From: Mucidula mucida
Taxonomy: Eukaryota > Basidiomycota > Agaricomycetes > Agaricales > Physalacriaceae
NCBI GenBank assembly: GCA_015501055.1
Contig: JADNYV010000615.1
Location: 1-19,998 of the forward strand
Direction of reading: 5' to 3'
DNA: 19,998 nucleotides
Position 1 is the first letter of the stretch. Each line of letters opens with the position of its first letter. Positions 9,146 through 18,733 of this stretch are shown here, one piece after another. A model generated the notes under the pieces. It saw nothing but the letters and a program-made list of their open reading frames with translations, had not been told where the DNA came from and searched no databases. The position numbers and the translations under genes were made by a program.

Positions 9146-9229
9146 GGCTACCTAGCGCAATGGTAGCGCGTTTGGCTTCGATTGCTGAGCGGTACCAAAA
9201 GGTTGCAGGTTCGAGTCCTGCGGTGGTCA
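9146..9229 (+). tRNA. tRNA-Arg (anticodon TCG) with a 12-nt intron
   Basis: The acceptor stem pairs GGCTACC (9146-9152) with GGTGGTC (9222-9228), with two G-T wobbles; A9229 is the discriminator. The D arm is GCGC-AATGGTA-GCGC, the anticodon stem TTTGG/CCAAA, and the T arm GCAGG-TTCGAGT-CCTGC. The anticodon TCG is at 9178-9180, followed by A37. The extra 12 nt (9182-9193) sit at the standard eukaryotic intron position between 37 and 38. The mature length is 72 nt before CCA. The B box GGTTCGAGTCC is a perfect match. Confidence 0.92.
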
Positions 9230-9235
9230 TTTTTT
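9230..9235 (+). terminator. RNA polymerase III terminator of tRNA-Arg
   Basis: A run of six T directly follows the tRNA discriminator base. Confidence 0.8.
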
Positions 9236-9619
9236 GATATCTTCAGTGCAGCGACCTTAGTGTGGCGCAGTAAAACTTTCGGGGATGTTTGAAGATTATA
9301 CTGACATTTTGATACTGTTGATGTCACTCTCGATTTCGGCACATAGTGCGGCGCTGCCATCAATCCGCCCTGATCCCGCCATCCTTTGAGGGGGCGCGCC
9401 CACGAATGTTTAGTCACGTGCCTGCGGGCACCACCGCAATACACCCGAGGGCCGAGCCCCAGCCCTATGCAGATGATGCATCCGCCGACGCATCACGCAG
9501 GGGATACTTTCCTCCTCCATTCATTGGGATACATTTGTCTCCTATTTAAGCTTCCGAGATGTCTCATTCGTTTTCCTATATCAAGGGACCGTGACAGCCT
9601 TGTTTCTTCCTGCCCGTAA
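9236..9619. other. Intergenic, upstream region of the DUF6534-type gene
   Basis: No ORF is supported on either strand. It should contain the promoter of the plus-strand membrane-protein gene at 9620. A GC-rich segment with several CCG/CGC clusters lies at about 9370-9500. Confidence 0.4.
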
Positions 9620-11515
9620 ATGATGAGAGTTGTACAGACGGCTGGCGCTTTGCTTATTGGCGCTTTGTTCTCGTCTTTGTGAGTCCATTAGGATTGATAC
9701 TTCGGAGTCATGCTGATTATACCAGTCTCTCTGGGATGGTCACTGTCCAGGCGATAATTTTTTACAAGACATTTCCCAAGGATGCGTTGAGGCACAAGTT
9801 CTTGGTGCTTTTCATTTCCCTGAATCTCCGGGGCTTGCTTGACGATATGATAGGTTGGATTACTCTGGTCGGTGTCACGGCTCGAATATGGGTAGAGTTC
9901 TGACGTATCGTGTGCATGATAGGGCCCTCAATCTAACTCACGACGCCTGCGTATGGGCAGGAGTATGGAATTACATTGTGCAGAACTACAGAGTGACGGA
10001 TACAAATCAGTTCGAGCACATTCCTGTGTGCGTGTGCAATTCAACTTGTAATTTCTTTCCTAACGAAAATTTCAGACCGATTTCGGTGAGCACATACTGG
10101 GGGCTTTCGGTGCATCCGACACTGAAACAACTTGCTCAAGATTTCCGTCTATCTCACTGTTCGTACCTCCGTCAACCCATATTTCACCATTTCTACGACT
10201 TACTAGCTTTGACAGTCTATCTGCACTTTTTCTGCCCATTGGTGTGTATCGTACGCCCTCTTTCCATGTGGACTCCGTGACTGAATCTCTGCCCAGCTTC
10301 TGCGCTCATAGAATATTCAGGCGTACGACTTCCATTCTGCGTTGTGTACAGCACAATTTACGCCCTTTGTTCTAGTATGCGAGACGCCTCGGCGTTGGTG
10401 GATTGTCTTGCCGATTGTGAGCATTCTTGTTCTCAGTGCTCGTGTATCGAACGCTCATCAATCATAGTTAATTCTAGCTGTTTTGCGCATGAGTTAGTGT
10501 CCTCAATTTCACAGAACACAGAGACTAAATCAGAGTCTCAATCTTAGCATCTGCGTTTGGTGCGCGTTTAGCTTCGTGGCTCGTCATGGCATCTAACGCG
10601 TGGTCTAGGCACTGCTTCTCAGATGTAAGCGACACTCGCTTGCTCGCGGATAACGACTAACGATAGCGTAGGATCATACTTGGCTCATTTAATGTAGTCA
10701 AAGCGGAATTCAGTGTACGCTTCATCACGCCTTCTTCCGATTCCATCTCATGGCCTAGAGCTAGTGGATGTTTTCTCTCGGTTTGGCCTTGTCATCGACA
10801 ATCGAGATTATCATAACCGCGTCCTTCCTCACGTTGTTCCTTTCCAATCGTTCCAAATGTGTCAGGTTGTTCAATATTAGTCTCCCGGAAACGAACGGCA
10901 GAACGCTGATATTTTCCTGCAGCTTCGAGCCTGTCATCGATTCGCTAATTTTGTACTCTATAGAAACAGGTGCTGTAACCTGGTACAGTCGTTGCCCATC
11001 CTTATGAAAATTGTTCTGACACAATCTTTAGTGCTGCAACTATATCGGTTTTACTTTGCGTAGGCCGCTTTCCGCCACGATTGTTAATCCATCTAACCTC
11101 AACACAAGTGGCTGTGTCTGAACGAGAATCTCGTATTCCTCGGGCTACATTTCACCATCGCGAAGTGTACGACCTGACCTCTCTTACGAGTCTCTTACTT
11201 CCCACTGATCGGCCGAAACAACAGTGTATGGCAATTCGGTGCTGGCAACACTCAATATGCGCCACGAACTTCGCAAAACACGACAATCTTCCTCGGCGCC
11301 GACTGCGGAAGTCGACTTGGAAGTATTCATGGTCAATCGCGATCAACATACTCCTACTAGTACGTTTGATATTATGGCCCCGGTATGTTATCCCTGCTTC
11401 TTCTCGAGGGTTTTCATTCATTCTTTTGGGTCCTGTTTAGCGATCGGCTGCCGCCCCTATACAAGTCAGTATCACGAAAAGTATCATCAGATGTGGGTCA
11501 ACAAAGGAGATCTGA
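9620..11515 (+). CDS. DUF6534-type multi-pass membrane protein, about 17 exons
   Basis: A basidiomycete-expanded family of seven-helix-like membrane proteins of unknown function. Proposed exons are 9620-9678, 9726-9804, 9854-9867, 9923-10027, 10076-10085, 10141-10162, 10207-10243, 10297-10322, 10376-10441, 10609-10624, 10672-10714, 10765-10865, 10923-10982, 11032-11059, 11109-11166, 11225-11382 and 11441-11515. Phases agree throughout, giving 318 residues. Landmarks are SGMVTVQAIIFYK, LTHDACVWAGVWNYIVQNY, PRRWWIVLPIVSILVLS, and the C-terminal DUF6534 core STIEIIITASFL, VIDSLILYSIETGAV, FLGLHFTIAKLYGNSVLATL. The weakest part is 10442-10608, which is long for an intron here and may hide another microexon. 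The start is the first of two adjacent ATGs. The gene converges on the dehydrogenase, with 79 bp between stops. Confidence 0.82.
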
Positions 11516-11594
11516 TTCATTCGCGGAATTCGGTGTACCAATATCATTCTTTTATCACTCCAATCATGCTCTGTTGTTATCTGTTCACTAGGAA

Positions 11595-12704
11595 CTAGAA
11601 GTCTGTACTTTTAGTGACGTCCTCCCATTCCGTTTGCATATCAGCGTGTCGTTGCGTCTCTGCTCGGACCATTTGCAGGCAGTCGCTCCCCAGCAGTAAC
11701 GATGTTGGAAAGGTTTTGCCAACTGCCTTGCCCTCCCCACGAATGACATCCAATACGGTCTCGACACCTTTCTTTGGGTCTCCAGGTTGGTTACCGTTAT
11801 AAGCTAGGTTATTTTCAAGTCAACATTGCTGTAAACCGGCTTAGAGAAAAGGCTCACCTTGTAAGGCCGCCTCAACAGCTTCTGTCACAGGGCGGTAATC
11901 CTCAATCTTGGGTTCATACGGCTTACGATGCTCTGGGGTTAGGAACGACGTCCGGAAGTAGCCAAAGTCGATGCATATACTGCGTAACCCGATTGGTGCA
12001 ACCTCGATCTGCAGTGTCTCGCTAATGCCCCGAAGAGCCCATTTACTTGTCCCGTATAATCCTGCATTAGGTACACCTCTGACAAAGCGCGTCAGTTCTA
12101 CCGGCGGGCAAGGATAACGAGGCAGGTACCGCCATCCGCCGACTGAGCCCATCCATACAATAGTTCCTGACTTTTTCTCGCGCATGTATGGCAAGAATGC
12201 GCGTGTTACATTCAACGCGCCAAAGACGTTGGTACTATACAGTCAAGTTCAAAATGTCCCATTCAGCGAAAAGAACAACTTTACTTGAATTGATCCAGAG
12301 TTTCTTCAGGTGTGCTTTCTTCCAGAGCCCCCACAAGAATGTAGCCTGCGATCCAGATTAGATCGGAAGATGATCACATAAGGTATGTACCAGCATTGTT
12401 GACCAAGACATCGACGCGTCCATAGATCGCGACAGCCTGATTCGCTATCGATTTGAGCGTATCCAACGGTGCGGTCACATCGAGTTCTAGTGTCGCGGCA
12501 CCCTTGTCCTTGAGATCGTCGAGCTGCTGCAGGGAACGTGCACGACCAGTCGCAATGACCTTTTCGCCGCGCGCGAGCGCAGCAAGGGCAAGGTCGCGTC
12601 CAAGACCGCTCCTAAGCAGTTGATGTCAACGGCGGTCGAACGGTCGAATCGTAATGTAACACATACGATGTTCCGGTAATAAGCCAGACAAGTTGGGACG
12701 ACAT
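11595..12704 (-). CDS. Short-chain dehydrogenase/reductase (classical SDR)
   Basis: An NAD(P)-dependent oxidoreductase; the substrate is unknown. Exons are 12704-12667, 12611-12391, 12345-12285, 12234-12130, 12078-11858 and 11779-11595. All phases match and the product is 276 residues, normal for classical SDRs. The Rossmann glycine motif TGTSSGLG spans residues 10-17, NNAG 84-87, the catalytic Ser lies in WMGSVGG, and YGTSK supplies Tyr150 and Lys154. A basic residue after the glycine motif (TGRARS) hints at NADP(H) preference, which is an inference. Five introns of 45-78 bp are used; the last one is the longest. The gene lies between the DUF6534-type gene and the arsenic genes. Nothing in the sequence ties it functionally to either. 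Confidence 0.92.
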
Positions 12705-13146
12705 AGTGACGGCTGTTGAAGGGGAGCGATAATATCGATCTCGCTGAAACATGCTTGCCCTTATACATTCAAACAAAGCACGCCAAGCAGCTTGCCACTA
12801 AACGATTTTGATTAAGAAGCAAATTGCTTTAGCAATGGCCTTACAAAAGAAACGACATAGCAGTGTGCCGATGTTTTGGGAGCATTACGCGTCCTTGAGT
12901 GCGATAAGAAAGCGTGGGGAATCGATGAGCTCGGCTGCATGACGCGTCTACCGGAATCCACTTCAAGACCGAGATACGAGTAGAACTACAGCCTGACGGT
13001 ACATGCTGATTGTACAGTGTTCCTTGGGCACTGACATTAGATCTCTCCTCGTTTTAAATCGTGCCTTCAATTGACCTTCATGATCCCAGCTGAATGTATA
13101 GCTACAGAGCGCAACATGTGACCAGTCCATACCTAATGGCTCGAAG
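12705..13146. other. Intergenic between SDR and methyltransferase fragment
   Basis: No coding region is supported. It serves as the upstream region of the minus-strand SDR gene and the downstream region of the methyltransferase remnant. I looked here for the missing N-terminal half of the methyltransferase on both strands and did not see it. Confidence 0.5.
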
Positions 13147-13701
13147 TCAAGAAATCACTGCGTATGTCTGAAACGCGCCGACATGCTCGTTCAAGTCCGT
13201 GAGGAATGGTCGATCCAATTGAACGGCTTCCATCTCATTCCCCGACAAACCAGCACAACCTGCCTTGTATGTGAGGCCAGTATCGCAAAAGGCGGTCTAA
13301 TCAACTCACATCCCGACCTTGTAGTGGTCTTGTATATGTTCATGTCTTTCTTTGTGTCGACGAACACGATGTCTGGTTGGAATTTAATTAGCGTCGGATT
13401 AACATGCCCACAAGATTTACTTGCGTGAAAATCCTGCGGCCGTCATCCATCGCCTGTACTGTTCCGGAGTGCTGGCCCCAGTTATGCATTCCGCGTGTAA
13501 TGATAGGTCGTTCTTGAAGATGTCCGGGAGCGGCTTCTTCAGATGTATGTCTGAGATGGCAACTCGCCCACCAGGTTTCAAGATGCGGTAAACTTCAGCG
13601 AACACAGCAGGCTTGTCCTCTTCAGGAACCAAGTTAATGACGCAGTTGGACGACACGATGTCCACGGTGGCTGATTTGATAGGGAGAGCGCTGATGAAGG
13701 C
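13147..13701 (-). pseudogene. Arsenite methyltransferase (AS3MT/ArsM-like), C-terminal half only
   Basis: The intact enzyme transfers methyl groups from S-adenosylmethionine to As(III). Segments are 13701-13425, 13372-13310 and 13259-13147. Landmarks are ATVDIVSSNCVINLVP, RILKPGGRVAISDI, ECITGAS, HIVFVDTKKDMNIYKT, GCCAGLSG and DLNEHVGAFQTYAV. The Cys in SSNCVINL and the Cys in ECITGAS match the family's arsenic-binding cysteines. About 140 N-terminal residues, including the SAM-binding glycine loop, are absent. The frame is closed by TAG at 13704-13702, and only 265 bp remain before the bZIP gene. The intron at 13424-13373 is of GC-AG type and the next (13309-13260) is GT-AG. It is probably a non-functional remnant, although a remote upstream exon cannot be excluded. 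Confidence 0.82.
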
Positions 13702-13966
13702 CTACTGTTATACGGTGAGTCAGGTAGGATGTCACTGGTTGCTGCTCATTGGTCGAGGAGCGGTAGTGAAAGTTGTACGGTAAGCATGTCACTGGATGAA
13801 GCTCATTGGTCGACAAAGCACTAAGGGCGAACCTGCTGGAAAATGGAATGACATTCAATCTGCAATGCGATGCAGAATTGTCGAAATGCAAGGAAGGATA
13901 TTAGGCCTAATTCTGCACGCTCCTCGTCAGACCCTATTGAAGAAACTTGGTACTGCTGGCACCTGC
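13702..13966. other. Short intergenic region with a degenerate direct repeat
   Basis: Two related copies lie at about 13711-13756 and 13776-13813. Both run from TACGGT through ATGTCACTGG to GCTCATTGGTCGA, with a four-base gap and scattered changes. Each contains ATTGG, an inverted CCAAT box on the minus strand. No coding exon for the methyltransferase N-terminus was found. Confidence 0.6.
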
Positions 13967-14809
13967 CTAACTGAGCTCCGCAGTCAAGAGCTTCTGAGTC
14001 GCTTCCGAGAGTACCTCATTATCCACCAAACAATCACATGAACCTCCGGAGACGCTCTAAAACCTGCCCAAAGCCAGGCCAAGACAAAATCGACCAGATT
14101 CAGCTGGTGAACTCGTTGGTTATTAATCGTTTTGAGTATATCAAACGCAATTTGGCAGGATGTAAAGGATCGCGTTCGAGCCTCTTCCAATGTTGGGGCG
14201 GGAAAGAAGACTGCTTGGCAGAGGGATATGTCCAGATCCAGCAGACTGGCGTGGAGTGTGGTAGATGTAGATGACACTACCGGTGATATACTGGTGTAGA
14301 AGAAAGAATCAAGATCAATCTGGGAGAATATAGTATCATCTGGTAGGGAATTGAAGGAGAGATTGTTTCTTGAAGATGAGGCACTTCCAAGTGGGGGTGT
14401 TTCAACAGCGCCGGGAAAGCTCTCCGAGGTGGAAGAAGACGGCTTACAGCTCCCAGAACGAGCCCCACAGGTACTCGGTTGGTCAAGGGATGTAGGATTC
14501 GTCAGGGCAGCCTGAATCTCGCTGTCTGGTATGCCTGCACGTTCCAAGAGTTTCCGTAACACTTTGTTCTCTTCCAGAACAGACCGAGCCTTCTGCTGTA
14601 GATTGACATTCGCCTTTGATCGTGTCAGAGGCTTTTCGAGTCGAATGTGAGAAGAATACCTGGACGCCATTCTTTTCATACTCTGCTATGCGCGCTTCAA
14701 GGGAGGTAACGTATTCCCGCTTCCTCTGCCTTGATCGGCGCTGGTTATCGCGAACTCTCGTATTATCCACGACTTTCGGCGTTGAGGAGGTCATGGCACT
14801 GGCACTCAT
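13967..14809 (-). CDS. bZIP transcription factor, likely arsenic-cluster regulator
   Basis: A nuclear DNA-binding dimer of the basic leucine zipper class. Exons are 14809-14660, 14613-14095 and 14056-13967, with phases matching and 252 residues. The basic region RVRDNQRRSRQRKREY (residues 18-33) carries the N-x-x-R-type bZIP signature. It is followed by LEARIAEYEKNGVQ and, across intron 1, heptad-like leucines in NLQQKARSVLEENKVLRKLL. The middle is Ser/Pro-rich. The last exon depends on a short 38-bp intron (14094-14057) and gives SGGSCDCLVDNEVL; unspliced, the ORF would run to 13984 with a less family-like tail. The start may be 14809 or 14794. Being divergent from ACR3, with only 130 bp shared, suggests it controls arsenite efflux, as ARR1 does in yeast. 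That role is inferred from position. Confidence 0.82.
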
Positions 14810-14939
14810 TCCCACATGGCCCAGTTGATCGAAGTCCGTAATCAGGTGACAGCGTCCAATCAACATAGAGCAGTGACCTCTCGACTTGCTTCCAATATAA
14901 TGGCGAACGGACGTCTTTTTCCTCTGGCTATCTCCCATC
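14810..14939. promoter_or_regulatory. Shared divergent promoter of bZIP and ACR3 genes
   Basis: Only 130 bp separate the two start codons. It holds two CCAAT sequences (near 14857 and 14892), a TATAAT-like element near 14896-14901 on the plus strand, and no obvious TTACTAA-type Yap site. So short a shared region implies co-regulation of pump and regulator. The actual binding sites are not identifiable by eye. Confidence 0.55.
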
Positions 14940-16688
14940 ATGGCTTCCAAGGACACCTGCACGATACCTCAGTTACCGGCACAAACCTCTGTTGAGGAAC
15001 AATATGGCTTTTCTCGTGCGTACTCCATGTTTCTAGTTTGCCTGATGTTCATATCCGTTAGACCTATGGCAATCTCTCTCTTGGATCGACCGCCTGCTTG
15101 CACCTTGTGTCCTTGTCGCCATGATTCTTGGTGTCGTCATTGGTAATTACGCCGCGGACGGCGTAAACCGTGCCTTCAAAGAATCAGCACAATGGGACGG
15201 TGTTTCCATACGTACGTCCCTGTCCACCTTTTGGATAGAATCTTCGCATACCTAGGTACTGCGACAGCCATTCTTGTCGGCCTTCTTCTCATGATGTGGC
15301 CTGCCCTTGCGAAAGTACGGTGGGAACATTTCATGGATCTCTTTCGTGGCCGTCAGTTTCTTGCCTCATGTGTACCGACTTAGCACCTGATGGTCTGCAT
15401 AGGATCTATTTGGATTCACCTCTTGATCTCGTTCGTTTTGAACTGGATCGTTGCTCCATTTATCATGCTCGGGCTTGCATGGATGACTCTCCCAGAAGAT
15501 CGATTGACTAGGGAACGCAGAGGTCTGCTCCTAGTTGGAGTTGGTCAGTCCCCCTTATGTTCTCGTTTCGAAAATTGATTCAGTGCCTTTAGCTCGCTGC
15601 ATTGGTACGATCTTGTCTATGATAGAACGCAGCGCAACTCAAGTAAAATACAGCGATGGTGTTGATTTGGAACAGTATTAGCTGCGGCGATTCCAACTAT
15701 TGTGCCGTGCTTATGATCTTCAATTCTCTCTTGCAGGTAGCCGTCTTTCGTTCGCGTTCCTTCGTGGTTGATTGAATAAACCGAACAGATCGTCCTATTC
15801 TCGCCCTATGCGGTCCTCTTTCTAAACTATCTAGGCAGAGACTCAGACAGTGCGCCATCTCTAGTATTGAGCTACTCTGCCGTATCTCGAGCAGTTGGAA
15901 TCGTGAGTTCTCTGAGTTTACTTGGTAGCAACCGAGTCATTTGACGAATATTACAAGTATCTCGGGATTCCTCTAGCCGCGGGACTTGTTACTCGACTCG
16001 TTGTCCTTCACACCATGAAACCTCAGCGCGCACAGAAGTTCTTTCAGATCATTGGGCCAATTGGGCCCCTTGGGTTACTGTATACCATCATTGTCTTGTT
16101 TGCCAGTCAGGTTGGTAGCTCACACTAGACCATCACGATGCGCTCATTCTAGCTGGTCTTTAGGGCAAGCGCATTATAGATCAAATTGGCTCCGTATTCC
16201 GTATCTGTGTCCCGTATGTGCATAAACCTAATGTCTATCAGAAGCTGACAGTCTCATAGACTGATCTTATACTTCACCATCGTTTGGACGGCGACATTCT
16301 TCTTATTTTGGCGTTTGTCGCGTAGCTCGAGAGGTGCGAATTTAGGCGGATACGAGATGGCTGTGACGCAGGCGTTTACCGCTGGGTCCAACAATGTGAG
16401 TTGCTCTTAGTGTGCGATGGTAGGCATCCTAGCACTAATCATTTGCTCCAGTTTGAACTGGCTATTGCGGTAGCGATTGCCTCGTTTGGGACGGACTCGC
16501 CAGAGGCTCTGGCCGCCACGTACACCCATTCCATCTCTTGCACGAATTCAACTTACTTGAATTCTATCTAGATTAGACCTTTGATAGAAGTACCCGTCCT
16601 CCTCAGTCTGAGCTATTTGGCGCTGTGGCTGAGGCACCGTTTACGGTGGTCTCCACCTTCCGCACAGTCTGAAGACGAGAAAGTTTAG
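14940..16688 (+). CDS. ACR3: ACR3-type arsenite efflux permease
   Basis: A ten-helix plasma-membrane transporter that exports As(III). Exons are 14940-15015, 15062-15211, 15256-15345, 15403-15543, 15593-15604, 15654-15736, 15789-15902, 15958-16110, 16164-16213, 16260-16395, 16452-16519 and 16577-16688, giving 394 residues, close to the usual length. Landmarks are SLSWIDRLLAPCVLVAMILG, LLLMMWPALAKVRWEHF, ARCIAMVLIWNS (conserved transport Cys155, coded across a 12-nt microexon), GDSNYCAVLMIFNSLLQ, VSRAVGIYLGIPLAAGL and SNNFELAIAVA (essential Glu337). The last intron is uncertain. The first acceptor (16571) leaves the frame one base short. The second (ending 16576) keeps frame but drops two residues before PLIEVPVLL. 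All key residues are present, so it is probably functional. Confidence 0.92.
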
Positions 16689-16852
16689 TGACGCCGCATT
16701 CATCAACAGCTTGTGACTGTAGAAATAGAATTCAAGCTCTTCCAACACTACATGAATTGATGGACAATGTAAGGATATGAATAGGACAAGTCAAGAGTCA
16801 GAGATTATGCTTGAAGGAAGAACCTCCACGAAGCCAGTACGTAGGAACGCCT

Positions 16853-17319
16853 TCACGAGGCTGGATCTACATAGCATCGGCACAGAAACCATAGTACACT
16901 CGCGCCCGAAACCAAACAAGAATTCCTCAAGCTCCCCAACGCTTCATGCACAATCAGCATCGCGCCACCGCCATACCCCGTACGATGCAATATGGCAACA
17001 CCCAGGACCGAAGAAGTCACCGTGAACGGCAAAACCACAATAATCGGTGCCCAAAACTCGAACTCTGGCGCCTACCCGCTCAGTTATACGCGCACACAGT
17101 GATGGTCGGCATCAATATCGCGTCCCCGATGAGCGTTCCGAAGAGGAATGAGAAGGGGTAGAGGAGGGAGCCGATGATGATCTTCCATAGAAAGGTACAA
17201 CAGTTCCTGAAGACATCCTTCATCCCACAGTGGTGTCCTTCGAAGATAACGGGCGGTGGGTAGTTCACCTCGGTCGACCGGCGAGAAGGGAATGGACTGA
17301 TGCTGAGGTCGGTGTGCAT
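16853..17319 (-). CDS. Hypothetical membrane protein, possibly broken
   Basis: I do not recognise a named family. From the ATG at 17319, 79 residues run PPPVIFEGHH, then a hydrophobic span FLWKIIIGSLLYPFSFLFG and IGDAILMPTITV, to a stop at 17080. A second open stretch in another frame carries APEFEFWAPIIVVLPFTVT, AILHRTGYGGGA, ALGSLRN and CLVSGASVLWFLC, ending at 16853. The two halves read like one multi-pass protein. The join would need an intron of only about 26 bp, or indel plus stop damage near 17055-17085. It may be a pseudogene or a sequence error. It converges on ACR3 with about 160 bp between stops. Confidence 0.4.
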
Positions 17320-17741
17320 CTCATTTGAGGTTCGTAGCCTTTGGGATTGAGGGAAGGACCTAGCTGGGGCTCAACAGAACTTATATATCGGTGCAGCCGC
17401 AAAAGTTAAGTCACCACACTTTCTGGAGGACGACATACGTCCATCGTAAGACGTGGGCCGAGAAGTAGCTCCACTGAGGAAATTTTGAAGCATTAGTGGA
17501 CCATGGACGTACGGCTCTAGCACTGCAATTAACTTAAGTGTCACAGCATTCAAGCGATTCATGAAGTTTGTATGAAGTGCCTTGCCAATATATGTAGCCA
17601 CTGATCTACAGCGACTGTTGAGCAACACAACCCCAGATGATAAACAAGCACCTACTGCTCAGTGCATCGATCCTTCCCTAATACGCGAACACTGCAGGAT
17701 ATCCAGCCAAGAGCAGGTACATTCGAGATGTAATGACAAGA
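17320..17741. other. Intergenic, nothing firmly supported
   Basis: A minus-strand ORF at 17371-17628 (85 codons) shows no motif, no compositional bias and no splice continuity with neighbours. I regard it as chance. This stretch should hold the 3' untranslated region of the acidic-tailed gene and the promoter of the membrane-protein gene. Confidence 0.4.
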
Positions 17742-18673
17742 TCAAGCCTCTGTCTTCACCTGATCCCCAGTGCCGTCCTCCTCCTCCTCCTCGTCTGCAC
17801 TAACACAATCGTCATCATCATCGAATTCAAGACTGGCAAGATGGATATCCATCGCAAACTTCTCCTTTGCCCCCTCCACTAGCTGTTGCGCCAAAGACAG
17901 GTTCGCCTTTCGGCCACGAAGAGCAGGTAAACACGACCCAAATAAGGGACATAGTCGCGCGCGCCACGGTCGCCTCTGAGCTCCCTTCAAACGACGCGTA
18001 GGGGTCTATCGAAATCAGCTGCGTGATGGCGTGCTGTAGAAATCGGGTTTCTTGTAAGAGACCATCTATGATAGGCGAGATCAGATGATACGCGACGATG
18101 TTGAGTGATGAGGACGTACCCAGTCTATCGAGCATGATATTGAACATATCCATGGGATGGTCATCGTCGTTGTTTACATCGAATTCCTTGGTCGCGACCT
18201 TCAACGCCTCAGATTCGGCGACTGAGCAGTTATCGCCGTGCGTTAGGAAGGCTTGCATGACTTTGGGGGCATCTTTCGTGAACTATGGTGGATTCCGGTG
18301 GATAGAACATGTTGGTCAAAGAATAGCTCACTTCGTCGTCCTTAAATTGAACCGAAGGCTCTGTCTCGACTGGTGCATGCTGGTTGAGAATTCCCTCTTC
18401 TTCAACTTCAGCACCGTCCGACTCGGTTCGTGTGCTTTCCTAAAGCGTCACGGTGAGTGGAACAATCGACTGATATGTAGAGTATTCGCACATCAGTCGT
18501 CGATTCAGATTCGGTTTCCTTGAAGCATGCATCGAGTGTCGAGGTCATATGCATCCACGGATATGCCTGAGCTTCCACTTTAGCGGGCTCTGGCGCCTGT
18601 TCTCCTCGACTGACGGTCCATCTGACTTGTCTTCGACACTCAACCCCGCCAAGTCTGCCTCAATGTCGTCCAT
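17742..18673 (-). CDS. Unrecognised protein with acidic C-terminal tail
   Basis: No family was recognised. Exons with consistent phase are a segment ending at 18492, then 18439-18332, 18282-17938 and 17882-17742, with introns of 49-55 bp. The N-terminal part is acidic and low-complexity (LDACFKETESESTTD, then ESTRTESDGAEVEEEG). The third exon is a helical, probably folded core: FTKDAPKVMQAFLTHG, HPMDMFNIMLDRLG, NIVAYHLISPIIDGLL. The last exon ends in the strongly acidic EFDDDDDCVSADEEEEED. A start at 18673 (MDDIEADLAGLSVEDKS) fits the style, but joining it to the next segment (QAPEPAKVEAQAYP) needs one extra base near 18603-18610. Otherwise the ATG at 18548 begins the verified chain. The acidic tail suggests a nuclear or chaperone-like role, but this is only a guess. 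Confidence 0.55.
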
Positions 18674-18733
18674 GGTGGCCGTTTTCGAGGAAGTGGCCAA
18701 GTTGTCTGATAACGTCTCAGCTGCGTGCCCCAC

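Noticed and set aside
9146..9229. Reading the long anticodon loop as a degenerate tRNA pseudogene.
   Set aside because: Removing the 12 nt after position 37 restores a standard seven-base loop, and all stems, the B box and the T-run terminator are intact.
13796..14041. Plus-strand ORF (81 codons) near the methyltransferase-bZIP gap.
   Set aside because: No domain, overlaps the bZIP 3' exon on the opposite strand, and has no splice continuity.
17937..18282. Frame break in the acidic-tailed gene near the ASGGGKGE reading.
   Set aside because: A 55-bp intron (17937-17883) joins SLIW to LVEGAKEK in frame, so no break is needed.
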